A DNA stretch of 64,000 nt. It comes from Haliotis asinina. Its lineage: Eukaryota > Mollusca > Gastropoda > Lepetellida > Haliotidae. Of this stretch, positions 32,012 to 42,990 are shown piece by piece. Position 1 is the first letter of the stretch; every line of letters starts with the position of its first letter. The position numbers were made by a program, and so were the translations under genes. Below the pieces are notes generated by a model that was not told the origin of the DNA, searched no databases, and saw only the letters and a list, made by a program, of their open reading frames with translations. The DNA is taken from NCBI RefSeq assembly GCF_037392515.1, contig NC_090290.1:16877753-16941752 (forward strand), written 5' to 3'.

Positions 32012-33098
32012 TCAGAATCTGCTAGCATGCAAATCAGATGGCGAATGGCAACTACGTTCGCCTAACCAGGAAATAATATCAATCCTTTTGCTATGTTTTT
32101 CTGCAGAATGAAGTTTTTTACATAAGTCACACCACGGCCTCGGAAAAGCAACATAATATTTTTGCTTTTCTTTCAAAATTTTTAAATATTCTGCTTCGTC
32201 TGTCATTAAATAACGCAGGTATATTCCAAGTTTTTTAACAGAGCGAAAGTCGGCTGTATTGATGAGAAATCCATCACCAAACAAACTAGAGTAATTCGCT
32301 CCTCCTCTTACAACTGGAACCACGTCATACTTGAATGTTTTGAAAAACTTTTCTGTCACATAATCAACGCACAAGGAATTCTCGAACGCAAGAAAGAAGC
32401 GATACTGCTCAAGTTTTTGGTAACAATTGCTGCCACACTTGTACGGGCCGCACCGACCGTAAACATCCACTCGAATGTATTTTTTTAATTCGCGAACATA
32501 TCTCTCCCTCTTGCTTTGGGACACACACCGACTGACAAACCAGGCAACAGCCTTAGTCTTCTTTTTCAGAATCTTTTCAAAATAATCCTTGCTGAGTTTC
32601 GTCCTATTTCTGCGCAGTTCTCCATACGGTCTCCACACATCCGAGTCCCGTCGGTAGGTAATTGTCCAATTAAAAGCATGTTGCCATTTGGTGGAGATAT
32701 TCATATAAACTGGCGGTTCCAGACTGAAGAACACAAACATTTGTTCCTGTCGTCGAGGTGGCGGTGAACTGTCGCTGATGTTAATGCCGTTGACAAGGAC
32801 GGCGTCAGCAGTAGGAATGTCATGGTGGTTGTAAGACATTGTGCATTGACTAACGTCACACCCGGAGAACAGGGATTGAGATGAAAAACGGGCAAACCAG
32901 TTGGGGGTGTTAAACCACACTATTGACTTAATGGTTTTGTTTTTCGTCCGTGTGTAGTGAGGTTCTTGCCCTCTGGAAGAGCTTACATTGATGATGCTGT
33001 CGTTGATATGAGGGAACGTCAGCCGTCTTTTGGGAGTATATTTCAAAACATCCTTGTCGTCGAAACCTGAATGACGCCTCCGGAAGTGTTTCTCAAAC
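32012..33098 (-). CDS. Alpha-(1,3)-fucosyltransferase 2, catalytic exon (GT10)
   Basis: Carries the stem and catalytic domain (361 residues plus the split arginine) of a second GT10 fucosyltransferase, similar to fucosyltransferase 1 throughout (roughly three identical residues in five over the catalytic domain by eye). Motifs, numbered on the spliced 394-residue protein: FNWTITYRRDSDV 175-187, AWFVSRC 218-224, FFLAFENSLCVDYVTEKFF 267-285, PVVRGG 294-299, PWCDLC 354-359. The enzyme should transfer fucose from GDP-fucose to glycans in the Golgi lumen. Several sequons are seen (NVS, NKT, NIS twice, NWT, NRT, NYS), more than in paralogue 1. The open frame extends to an ATG at 33121, but that ATG is followed by a splice acceptor (TATTCCAG ending at 33099), and starting there would leave no membrane anchor. 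The true N-terminus is the exon at 33993-34090. It ends with TGA at 32014-32012. Confidence 0.93.
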
Positions 33099-33992
33099 CT
33101 GGAATATTTAAAATATTCCATTTAAAGGTAAAGGACATAGGATTTACAGGATTGATAAAATGAAAATGACGAAGCCAAGGAGGAAACAGATGATGAAGGG
33201 AAATTACGTGAATTTGTGACTGTCTATTCCATTCCTATGGAAATGGTTTCATCCAATTTTCTCATATGCATTGGCATTGGCTATTAGTATGGTCGCAAAA
33301 TGGAATGTAACATACTTATTAATGGTATATTTCATACGTTTATGGTCATTAATATATTTTATATCATAAGGTGTCATAAAGGATGTCACGAATTATCTGA
33401 TTAGTGCATTGCATAGTTTATTATTTTGTCTATTTACTTCATTATTTTTTTTCGACAAATGCTCTCTTAGCAGCTGAAGTTAATGATGAGTAACACATAG
33501 ACATAACCATCCTCTTTATCTAAACTGTATTGTTGCCGATCTGTTCAAGCTACTGGACTTTATATTTTCTGGGGATTTTTTACTGCAAAAATATTGAACA
33601 GTAAAGTTAAAATTCTGAGAATAGTCACATTCTCTCACACAAAAATGGCAGGAAATAAGACATATACCAGCATGCAACAAGAAGCAAAGTAGTTTTCATA
33701 AAGGAAAACAAACGTGAATACTGCCGAAAATGGGCCATAAGCATATACAGCAGAAGCTGTCAAAACCGGCGTCTGTCTAATCCAGCAACTTGTCAACACC
33801 GGCATAAAATCCAAGTCCCGTCTGTGGCTTGTACATTTATCATCACCTCTGTGAACCGGCGCGTTGTCTAAAACGGATTATTTCCTCAGCCCTAATGGGT
33901 GTCGGATTTGGCAGCTTCCACTGTAATACGTTTACCTTGAGATGATGATTATTAGAAGTGTTTGCTTCTTCTAATAGGTGAAGGATAATTAC
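33099..33992 (-). other. Intron of fucosyltransferase 2
   Basis: Donor CAG|GTAATT at 33993/33992 and acceptor TTCCAG|G at 33099/33098; 894 bases, phase 2 (AG plus G gives arginine). The position falls at the MREIS-R / FEK junction, where paralogue 1 reads straight through (FREMSRLEQ). It contains the dispersed repeat at 33725-33905. Confidence 0.8.
33725..33905 (-). repeat. Dispersed repeat, partner of 59112-59280
   Basis: On the minus strand the blocks GAAATAATCCGTTTTAGACA, GCGCCGG, GATAAATGT, GCCGGTGTTGACAA and TGCTGGATT match the plus strand at 59112-59280 in order. Confidence 0.7.
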
Positions 33993-34090
33993 CTGGAAAT
34001 TTCCCTCATTGACAGCACGAATGTACAAATAGCGAACGTCACCGTCAAGACGACGTGCACTGAACGCACCGTCCGTGTCGGAAAAAACAT
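33993..34090 (-). CDS. Alpha-(1,3)-fucosyltransferase 2, first coding exon
   Basis: 98 coding bases encoding 32 residues and two bases of the next codon. After a short basic tail (MFFPTRTVRS) comes the membrane anchor VHVVLTVTFAICTFVLS, then MREIS. It aligns without gaps to the anchor of fucosyltransferase 1 (HVYMTTVFAVTTFVLSFREMS), which is the main evidence that it is real. The exon starts three bases upstream of the ATG at an acceptor (CTTTGTGTTGCAG ending at 34094), so there is a further 5' untranslated exon upstream that I cannot place. The donor is CAG|GTAATT; reading on would meet TAA at once. Spliced to 33098 the frame is exact. Type II Golgi topology is expected. Confidence 0.85.
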
Positions 34091-34199
34091 CTTCTGCAAC
34101 ACAAAGAAAAAGGTGTGAAAACACATTCGCCGAGTCGTGTATGTAACTGACATTGTAATGATGAGATTTATTGTCTGCTTGGTAGGTTAATTGATTGGC

Positions 34200-34372
34200 T
34201 GCAGTTGCGTGGTCCGTTGCTTGCTCAGCTGACAAGCGGGTTGGTTGGTTCGCTGGCTGGCTTGCTGCTGAATGGCTGGCTGGCTGGTTGGTTGGTTGGT
34301 TGGTTGGATGGTGGCTGGCTGGCTTGTTGGGTGATGGATTGAAGGATGGAAGGATAGATGTCGTGTGCAGCT
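34200..34372 (+). repeat. (GGTT/GGCT)n tetranucleotide tract
   Basis: GGTTGGTT, GGCTGGCT and related units fill most of 34235-34330. Confidence 0.85.
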
Positions 34373-34470
34373 GTGTATGTATGTATGTATGTATGTATGT
34401 ATGTATGTATGTATGTATGTATGTATGTATGTATGTATGTATGTATGTATGTATGTATGTATGTATGTAT
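34373..34470 (+). repeat. (ATGT)n microsatellite, about 24 copies
   Basis: A pure tetranucleotide run. The YIHT-type long frames on the minus strand are artefacts of it. Confidence 0.97.
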
Positions 34471-34479
34471 AAGACAAGG

Positions 34480-35270
34480 GTTAACTGTCTGTGAACCATC
34501 CACTAAGAACCGTACAAACCAATGTCTGTTATCATAAGCACTGGGATATAATGCGATGCATCAGCAAGTCAGGGCGTCTTCCCACTGTAGTGACATGTCA
34601 GGTATGGGTTGTACAAATCTCATTCTAACCCGGGGAAATTGTACTAAATATTTCATGCAAGGAATGCTTATTACGACCCGTAACTTGTCTGAAAATACAC
34701 ATTTACCATTACTGCAATGCAAAACGATATCGGCAAATTTCCGTTGCACTCGATTCCTATTTGATATCAAACACCTGTTTGGTAGGATTCGACGCCATGG
34801 TGCAATTAATAGCTGGCAACGAGCTCAACCATAACTCGTTAAAATTTAAAACACAGTTCAGAATATATACATCGCATAGCAGAAATTCACTTACACGGGC
34901 CCAGTCAGTCAACGGGTCGTAATTAATTATCCTGATTTACCTGCCTTGAACAGTATAATGACTAAATCCTGGACTGAGTGCTTTTCATTAGAAAAATGCC
35001 ACAAGTTTTTTTGACTTAGGGACTGACGTAGGAAACAACAGTATACTATGTTTATGATGAACATGTATGTACCTGGACCGTATGTAATGAACAGGTATAT
35101 AACGAACTACTTGTTTTGGCAACGGTCTCCTTATTCACTCTTTATAGAAATGAATAGAAGGAACTACTGTCATAAGCAACAAAAATTGATAAATTAATCC
35201 ATTTGAGTTCTTTATGCCGGTAGTGTTACTGTAATACATGCGCCTGGCCAGTAAGATGCTTGTAGTCGCA
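34480..35270. other. No gene seen; may include upstream region of fucosyltransferase 2
   Basis: A minus-strand donor-like GTAAGT is present at about 34890 (CCCGTGTAAGTG) and could end the missing 5' untranslated exon, but nothing else supports it. Confidence 0.3.
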
Positions 35271-35271
35271 T

Positions 35272-35372
35272 GGTGATTCATGGTGGTAATCTCAATATTG
35301 TCTTGTCCAGACACGTCCATTGAATACTGGAATATATTTCTGGCGTTAAACAACAAACAAACAAACAAATAA
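35272..35372 (-). repeat. Repeat family A fragment with (CAAA)n
   Basis: TTGTCTTGTCCAGACACGTC, TACTGGAATATATTTCTGGC, GTTAAAC and then (AACA)n. The reverse-complement orientation places the (TTTG)n tract at the 5' side, as at 44525. Confidence 0.5.
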
Positions 35373-35374
35373 TA

Positions 35375-36630
35375 ACGGAAATAGTGCGAAATTGCCATTT
35401 GCCGCCTAACCTATAGCTAGTACAATCCAGTGGTCAGAACATCTTCACGGTCACTGGCTCGAGTGGCTAGTGAGTTACATATTTCACTATTATGTTTTAA
35501 TACACTTTTATATCACGCAAGATTATGGTCTGATAAATATGGTCATCACATAAGCATCTTAATGATGAAACTCGTGGCATGCCGACAATATCTTATTCTC
35601 GTCTGTTTTGGTAACCTTTTTCTTAGTTTCTACGTTCAGATTTCCGGCAAGTGAATTATCATTTGTGAGCTTGTAACTTTCAGTAATCACTATCTCAACA
35701 GGAACAATTTGGAAACCATTCACACACTGGCCATTACTCACCCATTTGAGTACCCCCAAGACATTAGCCCCACGTCGAAGAATGCTATCATTCGTCACTA
35801 CTCGCCGTTTTCAGTAACCCACAAAAATGCAATTTGGCTTATCCACAAATCATACGAGTTGGTGACAAATGGTGAGAGGAAAGACGGAATTAAATTCATT
35901 CTGAAAAGGACATATACAGAAATGATAAGGCTTTTGTTTAATCGGTTACACTTCATTTTCCGTCAGTTTCGAACGAGTGCCTTTACATATATATTTTGCC
36001 CGTCTCTTGTGGATATCAGCAGATATTTTGTGCTCTACACGTGTTTCAGTTTATTATCGTTTACAACAAAACATAAAAGCAATAAATCTGACACGTGTTA
36101 AAAAAAAGTATGCATTTATGTATGTTCGATCTTACCTTGATGTGACAAAACATTATGAAATTCGTCCCAACTAACACTTAACCTTGCGGGATCTCGCCAT
36201 AGAAAGTGAACACATTTTACTCTTGAAAACAAGATCCGCGTGCTTATTCAACAATGAAACTCCAAAAACAAAGTCAAGGCACGTCTAGATAGTGCAACGC
36301 GCTCAAAGAAATGTTGGCACCTTACACTGTATCCAAGCGAAGCACGCACATAATGTATTGTTCTGAAACATTTTCTCCCAAGGAAGTAGTGCTTTATAAT
36401 ATAAATCCCACCATTGTTTGAATCCCGTTAAGGCGTGACAGAAACTTTCAAACAAATGGTAGCTTTTGTAGTTGGAACGGTCCAAAAAATCGACAACTAG
36501 CCTGGGTTTGTTTGGTTTTTTATTAAACTGATTCTGGACGTCAGTCTGTTAAGATCGAATGTTTCCATGACACTCCAGGGACACAGTAGCAGGCGGCATA
36601 TTATAAACTTTACTCAGTGGCCTTTCAGTA
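35375..36630. other. No gene seen
   Basis: The plus-strand frame 35709-36101 (130 codons) contains no recognisable domain and no splice-site support. I treat it as chance. Confidence 0.4.
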
Positions 36631-36634
36631 GATG

Positions 36635-37530
36635 TTCCTACATCAGATAAGCATCTTAGTACACGAAGGTCCAATAAAGAAGTCTCTCAGTGCATGTTAC
36701 AGCATCAGACAAGCAACAAAGTTCAACACACAAGCCTCCCAGTGCCTATTACAGTACCAGAGAAGCATCTTAGTACTCGAAAGTGCAACACACAAGCCTC
36801 CCAGTGCCTATTACAGTACCAGAGAAGCCTCTCAGTACTCGAAAGTGCAACACACAAGGCTCCAGTGCCTATTACAGTACCATAGAAGCATCTTAGTACT
36901 CGAAGGTGCAACACAAAAGCCTCCCAGTGCCTATTACAGTACCAGAGAAGCCTCTCAGTACTCGAAAGTGCAACACACAAGACTTCCAGTGCATATTACA
37001 GCACCAGAGAAGCCTCTCAGTACTCGAAAGTGCAACACACAAGGCTCCAGTTCCTATTACAGTACCAGAGAAGCCTCTCAGTACTCGAAAGTGCAACACA
37101 CAAGGCTCCAGTGCCTATTACAGTACCATAGAAGCATCTTAGTACTCGAAGGTGCAACACAAAAGCCTCCCAGTGCCTATTACAGTACCAGAGAAGCCTC
37201 TCAGTACTCGAAAGTGCAACACACAAGACTCCCAGTGCATATTACAGCACCAGAGAAGCCTCTCAGTACTCGAAAGTGCAACACACAAGGCTCCAGTGCC
37301 TATTACAGTACCAGAGAAGCATCTTAGTACTCGAAAGTGCAACACACAAGCCTCCCAGTGCCTATTACAGTACCAGAGAAGCATCTTAGTACTCGAAAGT
37401 GCAACACACAAGACTCCCAGTGCATATTACAGCACCAGAGAAGCATCTTAGTACTCGAAAGCGCAACACACAAGCCTCCCAGTGCCTGTTACAGCACCAG
37501 AGAAGCATCATAGTATACGAAAGTGCAGCA
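36635..37530 (+). repeat. 62-bp satellite (dimer of 31-bp units), about 14 copies
   Basis: The alternating 31-base units are CATCTTAGTACTCGAAAGTG-CAACACACAAG and CCTCCCAGTGCCTATTACAG-TACCAGAGAAG. Registers at 36771 and 36833 give 62 bases; copies with GGCTCCAG are one base shorter. Variants (CATATTACAGCACC for CCTATTACAGTACC, CATAGAAG for CAGAGAAG) recur at intervals, showing block-wise expansion. All frames are open because the unit lacks stops; no protein is implied. Confidence 0.93.
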
Positions 37531-37535
37531 AACAG

Positions 37536-37572
37536 ACACCCCCCCCCCCCACACACACACACACACACTCCC
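37536..37572 (+). repeat. (C)n(CA)n tract
   Basis: About ten C followed by (CA)n, between the ordered and degenerate parts of the satellite. Confidence 0.9.
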
Positions 37573-37839
37573 CAGTGCATGCTACAACAACAGATAAGTC
37601 TCCTTGTACACGTTACCCCATGCGACAGCCCTCAGTTCATGGTGCTGCAGACACGCCTAAGAGAACACAATGCTGCCATGTCCAGATTTCCTGGTTGTGT
37701 TGTATTTGGGATTATGCTTCCTTAGTAAAGAACAGGCACCGAATCGGCAGTACACAGAGTCAGCCTCCCAAGACGTTCAGCAACCGCGACGTCCTGGTAT
37801 ATGTTGGCGTATCATCCTCTTAGTACATATTATTGAAGC

Positions 37840-38415
37840 ATGCAAGCGCGTAAGTACATGTTGGCGAATCTGACAAGCCTTTTAGTACATGCTGGCGTAT
37901 CAGACAAACATTTAATTACTTGATAGTGCATCACACATGCCTCTAAGTACATGTTCGTGCATCAGACAAATCTCTTAGTACATGTTTCTGCATCAGACAA
38001 ACCTTTTAGTTCATGTTGACGCTTCAGACAACCCTCTTTGTTCACGCTGGTGCATCAAACAAACCTTTCAGTTCATATTGGCGCGTATCAGACAAACCTC
38101 TTAGTACATGCTGGTGCATCAGACAGACATCTTGGTTCATATTAGCACGTCAGACAAACCTCTCAGTTCATGCTGGCACATCAGAAAATCTCTCAATACA
38201 TGATGACGCATCAGACCAAACTCTAAGTACATGTTGGCGCATCTTACAAATCTGTTCTTACAGAAAATTCTCTTTGTACATGGTGGTGCATCAGACAAGC
38301 CTCTTTTACATGTTGATGCATCAGGCAAATTTTTCAGTACACGTTGGCGCATTAGACAAGACTCTAAGTGCATCATGCCTTAGCAAAACACTCTTTTTCT
38401 ACATGTAGGTTTAGG
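37840..38415 (+). repeat. Degenerate 31-bp monomer satellite
   Basis: Units such as CTTAGTACATGTTTCTGCAT-CAGACAAACCT and CTCAGTTCATGCTGGCACAT-CAGAAAAT repeat about every 31 bases with much variation. They resemble both halves of the 62-bp unit next door (CTTAGTAC..., GCA.CA.ACAA), so this looks like the ancestral monomer field. Confidence 0.8.
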
Positions 38416-38915
38416 AGATAAGCATTTTGGCTCTGCAGACAGGGTCAACGTGAACCAACATAAAAAATTCTTTTGTAACTCTTGTTACCATAGAAAAGCC
38501 TATATATATGTGTGTGTGTGTGAATGTGGAGGATAAGGCTATTGGTACATTCTGCTGCAGCACACATGCATCTGAGTGCATACTTGAGTGAACTATTACG
38601 GGGGCAGAATGGTGATGTCATTCCATAGTCATATGACACTGACACTTCAATCATTCTTGCACCAAAACGCCCGAGGAAAAAGTCATGTACCTATTAACTC
38701 ACTGACCCCATTTACAGTTTCTCACCATTTAACACAATTACGGTAAACACTTATTTGCCAAACATATGTTCTGAATTTGGAACTAACGATAGTGCCTGTA
38801 AATTCTTAAGAGGCATATTTTTCATTTTCGGTTCGCCTCGTTTATCAGTTACGTATTGTGGCGTATGTATTTAGCATTTTTCCGTTTGATTTGTGCGGCT
38901 ATCATGAGTTATAGA
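38415..38915. other. No gene seen
   Basis: A short (TG)n at about 38510-38522. Nothing else supportable. Confidence 0.4.
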
Positions 38916-39265
38916 ACGGCGAGTGAGTGTTATTTTACGCCCCACCATAGCAAAAGGGAAGTTGACCAATCAAAGTAATGTTACAAGTGTTATTATATAA
39001 CATTGGAAAACTGGAAAACCAATGACTGACCAAATGTTCAAAGACTGGGTCATGAAGTCACACAATCAAACAGGCTTGCGACTGGATAATGCTGGTGGTG
39101 GTAATGATTGTGGCTTTTATGCAATATTTAGCAATATTCCAGCAATGTCACGGGAGGGACATCAGAAATGATCTTCACATATTGCACCCTTAGGAGCAAT
39201 CGAACCGGGTCTCCAGCGTAACTAGCGTACGCTTTAAACATTAGCATAACCTATCCCCCTTGATG
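38915..39265 (-). repeat. Family B SINE copy, reverse, plus a tail fragment
   Basis: GCGAGTGAGTGTTATTTTAC at 38921 is a tail fragment. From about 39110, ATTTAGCAATATTCCAGCAA, TGTCACGGGAGGGACATCAG and GAGCAATCGAACCGGGTC (reverse B-box) form a reverse family B copy. Confidence 0.6.
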
Positions 39266-39320
39266 ATGATTATGATGACGTAAGTGGCGTACGCTTTAAA
39301 CATAAGTATACCCTATCCTC
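39220..39320 (+). repeat. Short duplication, about 60-68 bp
   Basis: GGCGTACGCTTTAAACATAA is present twice (about 39226 with AGCGTACG and 39282), each followed by a CCCTATCC(C/T)C-type block and GATGATGAT. Confidence 0.6.
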
Positions 39321-39321
39321 T

Positions 39322-39342
39322 TGATGATGATGATGGTGGCGG

Positions 39343-39380
<38 letters not shown>

Positions 39381-39408
39381 ATGATGACGACGATGATGAT
39401 GATGATAA
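39322..39408 (+). repeat. (GAT)n microsatellite
   Basis: Trinucleotide run with GGTGGCGGT and TATGATGACGAC interruptions. Confidence 0.95.
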
Positions 39409-39409
39409 T

Positions 39410-40235
39410 TTCCCCGGACAGAAGATCCTAGTGAATCAATGATCGTGGCAGGGATCTTATCTTACTTTCGAGTGCGCGTCACAAGGACAACGAACACTTC
39501 AACATAGCCTGACTGACAACCCTTGAATCGCATTGTTTTGCCCATTCCTCTCTGCTATGCCAAAGCTCCATATGAAGCAAGTCTAAATTACCGCACGTCT
39601 GAATCTCTCAGCTCTCGAGAGTTGTTACAATCGGTTACAGTTGTCCGCCAGGGGAGAGTAATCACACTTGCTCTATGTGGCGCTTCAAGGATAAGTGTCA
39701 TATGTACACACAGAAACAAGCCACACCATGGTAGATTTGCACAAGTCTGTAAGGTAATAATAACTGGTGACAAAAATATAAACATTTGTCTGACAGACTG
39801 GCGTCCATGTACTGTCTAGCCTGATCAGAAGCATTCTACATTCATGGGCTTAGCATTGAGAATTAAAAGCCTTGGGGCAAAGTTACACCACAGTTGGGGC
39901 AAAGTTACACCCACTCGCGCATCCGCAAAGTAACTCTCTCACCCAGAGTGCCATGCAGAGTGCACTACACGCTTAAGCCGAGCGACAGTTCGTCACATCT
40001 TACAAAGCTCATTCCTGATATTTCAAATGTTTTCCATTCGATTTTGACGAGAGTACACATCTATTTAAATATCTTTTGCCTAATGTGTTACATTCACAGG
40101 TAAATATACATCCTAAAACGTGAAACACTATTCCGTTTTGCGGAGAATTTTTATCCTATGCATACATTGGTTGTACAGTTCACAGTCCGTGAACTGTATT
40201 ACCTTCCCTTTCGCACAGCCCTGTCTGTGATGCTA
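39410..40235. other. No gene seen
   Basis: Contains GGGGCAAAGTTACACC twice at 39872-39912 (a 26-base tandem). No supported coding sequence. Confidence 0.4.
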
Positions 40236-40237
40236 TA

Positions 40238-40335
40238 GCCACAAATGAAGCAAGTCTGGATTTTCTTAGCTCCCATCTCACTGGGACTTCCTTTAGTCGT
40301 AGTGGGAGTTGAAAATAGACAATCTGATGTACGTG
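40238..40335 (+). repeat. Dispersed repeat E, copy 1
   Basis: AATGAAGCAAGTCTGGATTT and CTCCCATCTCACTGGGACTT match 41508-41625 and 45350-45455. Confidence 0.6.
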
Positions 40336-40789
40336 CGTGTATCGTCATCCGCCCGAACAGCAGTACGTTGTAGTAGAATATCTATACACTGTGCAAACAT
40401 CCTGAAGTTTATTTCTGATTTCAGAATAAGCACGTTTGTATACAAGGAAGAGAAACAGACGGTCACGTGATATGCAAATTAGTTTTTGGCAGAACGTGTG
40501 AACCGTTTACAGATAAACACCGTTGAGTCGAAATTGAAGGAAGTTTAGACACTTGGAATTATCTGAGGTTCGACTCACGGGATGTTGACGGAAGAATAAA
40601 CACGCAGCAACACTCATTTACTTTAAGACACGGTAAGTTCGACACATCAAAGTTCGACACATCAAATGTTAAACACAGTGGTATCCGACTGTATGCTGAC
40701 CTTAACACGCATTTGTCACTGAGAATAGTGTGCCAGTATACTCTGATAGAAAAGCCGTTGATATGAAACACCTTTCTTAGGAATCATAC

Positions 40790-41365
40790 AAATCGTCCCA
40801 ATCGACCATGAAATAAGACTCGGGTTGGACATTATTAGCTGGGAACTAATGGATCTATATATGTTTCTATTTCCTATCTGGAAACGGGCTATCAGTACAT
40901 GTGCACTTACACTGGTGGTATAACACTGCGTCCAAACCGACCACCAAAACGGATCCGGGTTTGGACACGGTAAGCTAGGAACCAGTTTATCAGCACACGT
41001 GTATGTTTCTTGTTCTTACCGAGCAACGGGTTATTAATACTTTTACACCCGCATTACACCATTGCGACCTCACTGGCCATGAAATAAGATCCGGGGTTAG
41101 ACATAGTAAGCAGTACTCCACTGCGTCCGTACCAACCATGAAATAAGATCCGAGGTAGGACATAATCAGCTAGGAACCAATGTACCGGTGTGCTAACTTC
41201 AATCGGGCAACGGGCTATCAGTACGGTTGCACCGTCAGTACACTATTGTGTCCTCACCAACCATGAAATAAGATGCGGGGTATGACAGGACAGGAACCAG
41301 TATGCTAACTTCTATTGGGCAACGGGCTAACACTACGGTTGCACCGGCAGTACACCACGTACAGC
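40790..41365 (+). repeat. Degenerate satellite, unit about 124-138 bp
   Basis: CCATGAAATAAGATCCGGGG-type blocks occur near 40807, 40941 (diverged), 41079, 41137 and 41261. They alternate with AGCTAGGAACCA and GGGCAACGGGCTATCAGTAC. The 58-base interval between the third and fourth marks an internally deleted unit. Confidence 0.75.
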
Positions 41366-41507
41366 GCCAACAACGACCTCAAATGTTCTGCAGTCATCTC
41401 AGCACAGCCGTCACAGTCTGCAGGTCCAAAGTCTAATGTCTGGAGGTTTTGTTACAGGCACGGAGCATTATTTCCCCTACACCCTAGTCATACAATGTTA
41501 AACCCTG

Positions 41508-41625
41508 AATGAAGCAAGTTTAGATTTGATCAGACTGAGTCTCCCATCTCATCGGGGTTCCTCTTCAATTTAAATTTGATTTTCTGTTACCATCAAAATT
41601 ACATACATTCAGAGACTAAGCTTTA
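41508..41625 (+). repeat. Dispersed repeat E, copy 2
   Basis: AATGAAGCAAGTTTAGATTT, CTCCCATCTCATCGGGGTTC and ACATACATTCAGAGACTA correspond to copies 1 and 3. Confidence 0.6.
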
Positions 41626-41639
41626 GTCTAGTATTAACC

Positions 41640-42430
41640 AATAGCTATTTTTCAATAAACTGATTGGTGAAATGATATGGGATCAGTTCCTATAGCAACA
41701 CCTCCACTCTGAAGTCATGAATGAACAAACTTTTGAGGCTTCACATTTATCATATTAAACTTTTCAAATCTTTTAGCGTACTATAATCACACGCTGTGAA
41801 AACAGCCTTCATCGACTCCTCCGTTAGCTCGATCCATGTGTTGATGACTTGGAAAGTGGATTTCAGTTTCTCACATGTTCGCATTTCCTGCAAAAACGTG
41901 TTTCCTTCATATTTAATTTTCTACTAATATGGTATCTCAGATTTCATCCACGATAAGCTAAAATGTGTCTGTCTCTTTCAAGTTAGCTGCGACGAGGGGT
42001 TGATAATATCTCACAGACGTGAAAGGTAATCTTTTTACGGAGAGATTTAGAAATGTTTTGAGTTTTTTTGTCTCACTAATATGATAAAGTAGTGCATCGT
42101 ACGTTCTGACCTGGATACTAACTACACAAGAGTTTAATTATCTTGGAAAATAATATTTATGGAAATACTAAGATTTATTTATTTTGAAAAGCAAATAACA
42201 CCTCCTTTGTATCGTAATGTTATGATAGTAGATGTCTTGGCGAAGGCAACTCTCACACTTTTCAGTCTGATGAGGGACACGTGTTGGCACAAGCAATCTA
42301 AGGATTGGTATGGGATCAGAACCCATGACCTGGAATCCTGGAAGGAAGGAGGCATGTCCTTTGTGCTACCAGTTCTTAAGTAACATACACACCAACATCA
42401 ACTATACCAACACTGAGCAACATCACAACA
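41640..42430. other. No gene seen; possible reverse SINE head at about 42318
   Basis: GGGATCAGAACCCATGACCTGG and GTGCTACCAGTTCTTAA at 42310-42380 have the look of a reverse tRNA-like head (compare 28370). Otherwise featureless AT-rich sequence. Confidence 0.35.
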
Positions 42431-42620
42431 ACATGGCGGTCGGCTGTAAATAATCGAATCTGGGCCAGATCTCTCAGTGGTCTACATTACGAGCACTGTT
42501 CTAAGCCACTGGTATGTACATCAACCATGAAGGAGGGTCTCCCGATCCTATCAGCCTCATTTAAGACATGCATGAGTTCCTGAACTTCTAACCCTGATGC
42601 TCACGGGTCCGGATGCTTGT
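42431..42620 (+). repeat. Repeat family A copy, diverged
   Basis: GGCGGTCGGCTGTAAATAAT, CGAATCTGGGCCAGATCTCT and GAACTTCTAACCCTGATGCT follow the element order. Confidence 0.55.
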
Positions 42621-42699
42621 AGTTTAGAACACTGCATCACGCTTTCATCCACAGAAAAAAGTGTAATTTGACAAGACATGGTTCAAATACAGTTTGAAC

Positions 42700-42905
42700 G
42701 GTTGGTTTGTTTGTAGTTTCACGACACGCTCAGCAATATTCCAGATATATGTGGACGGTATGTACATAATCGAGTCGGGACCAGACAATCCAGTGATCAA
42801 CAGGCCGATATACGCAATTGGGATACGACGTGTCAACCAAGTCAGCGAGCCTGACCACCTGATCCCGTTTGGTGCCTCTTACGACTAGCATGGGTTACCT
42901 GAGAT
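42700..42905 (+). repeat. Repeat family A copy
   Basis: CACGCTCAGCAATATTCCAG, ATAATCGAGTCGGGACCAGA, CAATCCAGTGATCAACAG, GTCAACCAAGTCAGCGAGCC and TGACCACCTGATCCCGTTTG. Confidence 0.8.
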
Positions 42906-42990
42906 GAGGAAGAAAAGTTCAATACAATGCGAGTCTTAAACAGCCCAAGACACAAACACAGTAGCATGTGGTCGCTCATCTTCCTTTTTG
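42815..42990 (+). repeat. Duplicated segment, copy 1 (partner 44692-44870)
   Basis: From GGGATACGACGTGTCAACCA to TGGTCGCTCATCTTCCT the sequence is almost identical to 44692-44870, including family A sequence and about 90 bases of unrelated sequence (CAATGCGAGTCTTAAACAGC, CACAAACACAGTAGCATGTG). Confidence 0.9.

Noticed and set aside
33099..33121. ATG at 33121 as the start of fucosyltransferase 2
   Set aside because: It would leave no membrane anchor. A splice acceptor lies 22 bases downstream, and an exon encoding the homologous anchor joins there in frame.
32012..34093. Fucosyltransferase 2 as a processed retrocopy
   Set aside because: It has two introns supported by splice signals and frame, with no sign of a poly(A) tail.
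33843..34499. 218-codon minus-strand frame (YIHT repeats then a unique region)
   Set aside because: The first part translates the (ATGT)n microsatellite. The unique part overlaps the fucosyltransferase 2 anchor exon but in the wrong frame.
35709..36101. 130-codon plus-strand frame
   Set aside because: No recognisable features; AT-rich surroundings with several overlapping frames.
36632..37327. 231-codon open frame in the 62-bp satellite
   Set aside because: The unit has no stops in any frame and is not a multiple of three, so the translation cycles through frames. No start context, domain or splice support.
36635..37530. Regularly spaced repeats resembling a CRISPR array
   Set aside because: The whole unit is repeated, with no unique spacers, and the DNA is eukaryotic.
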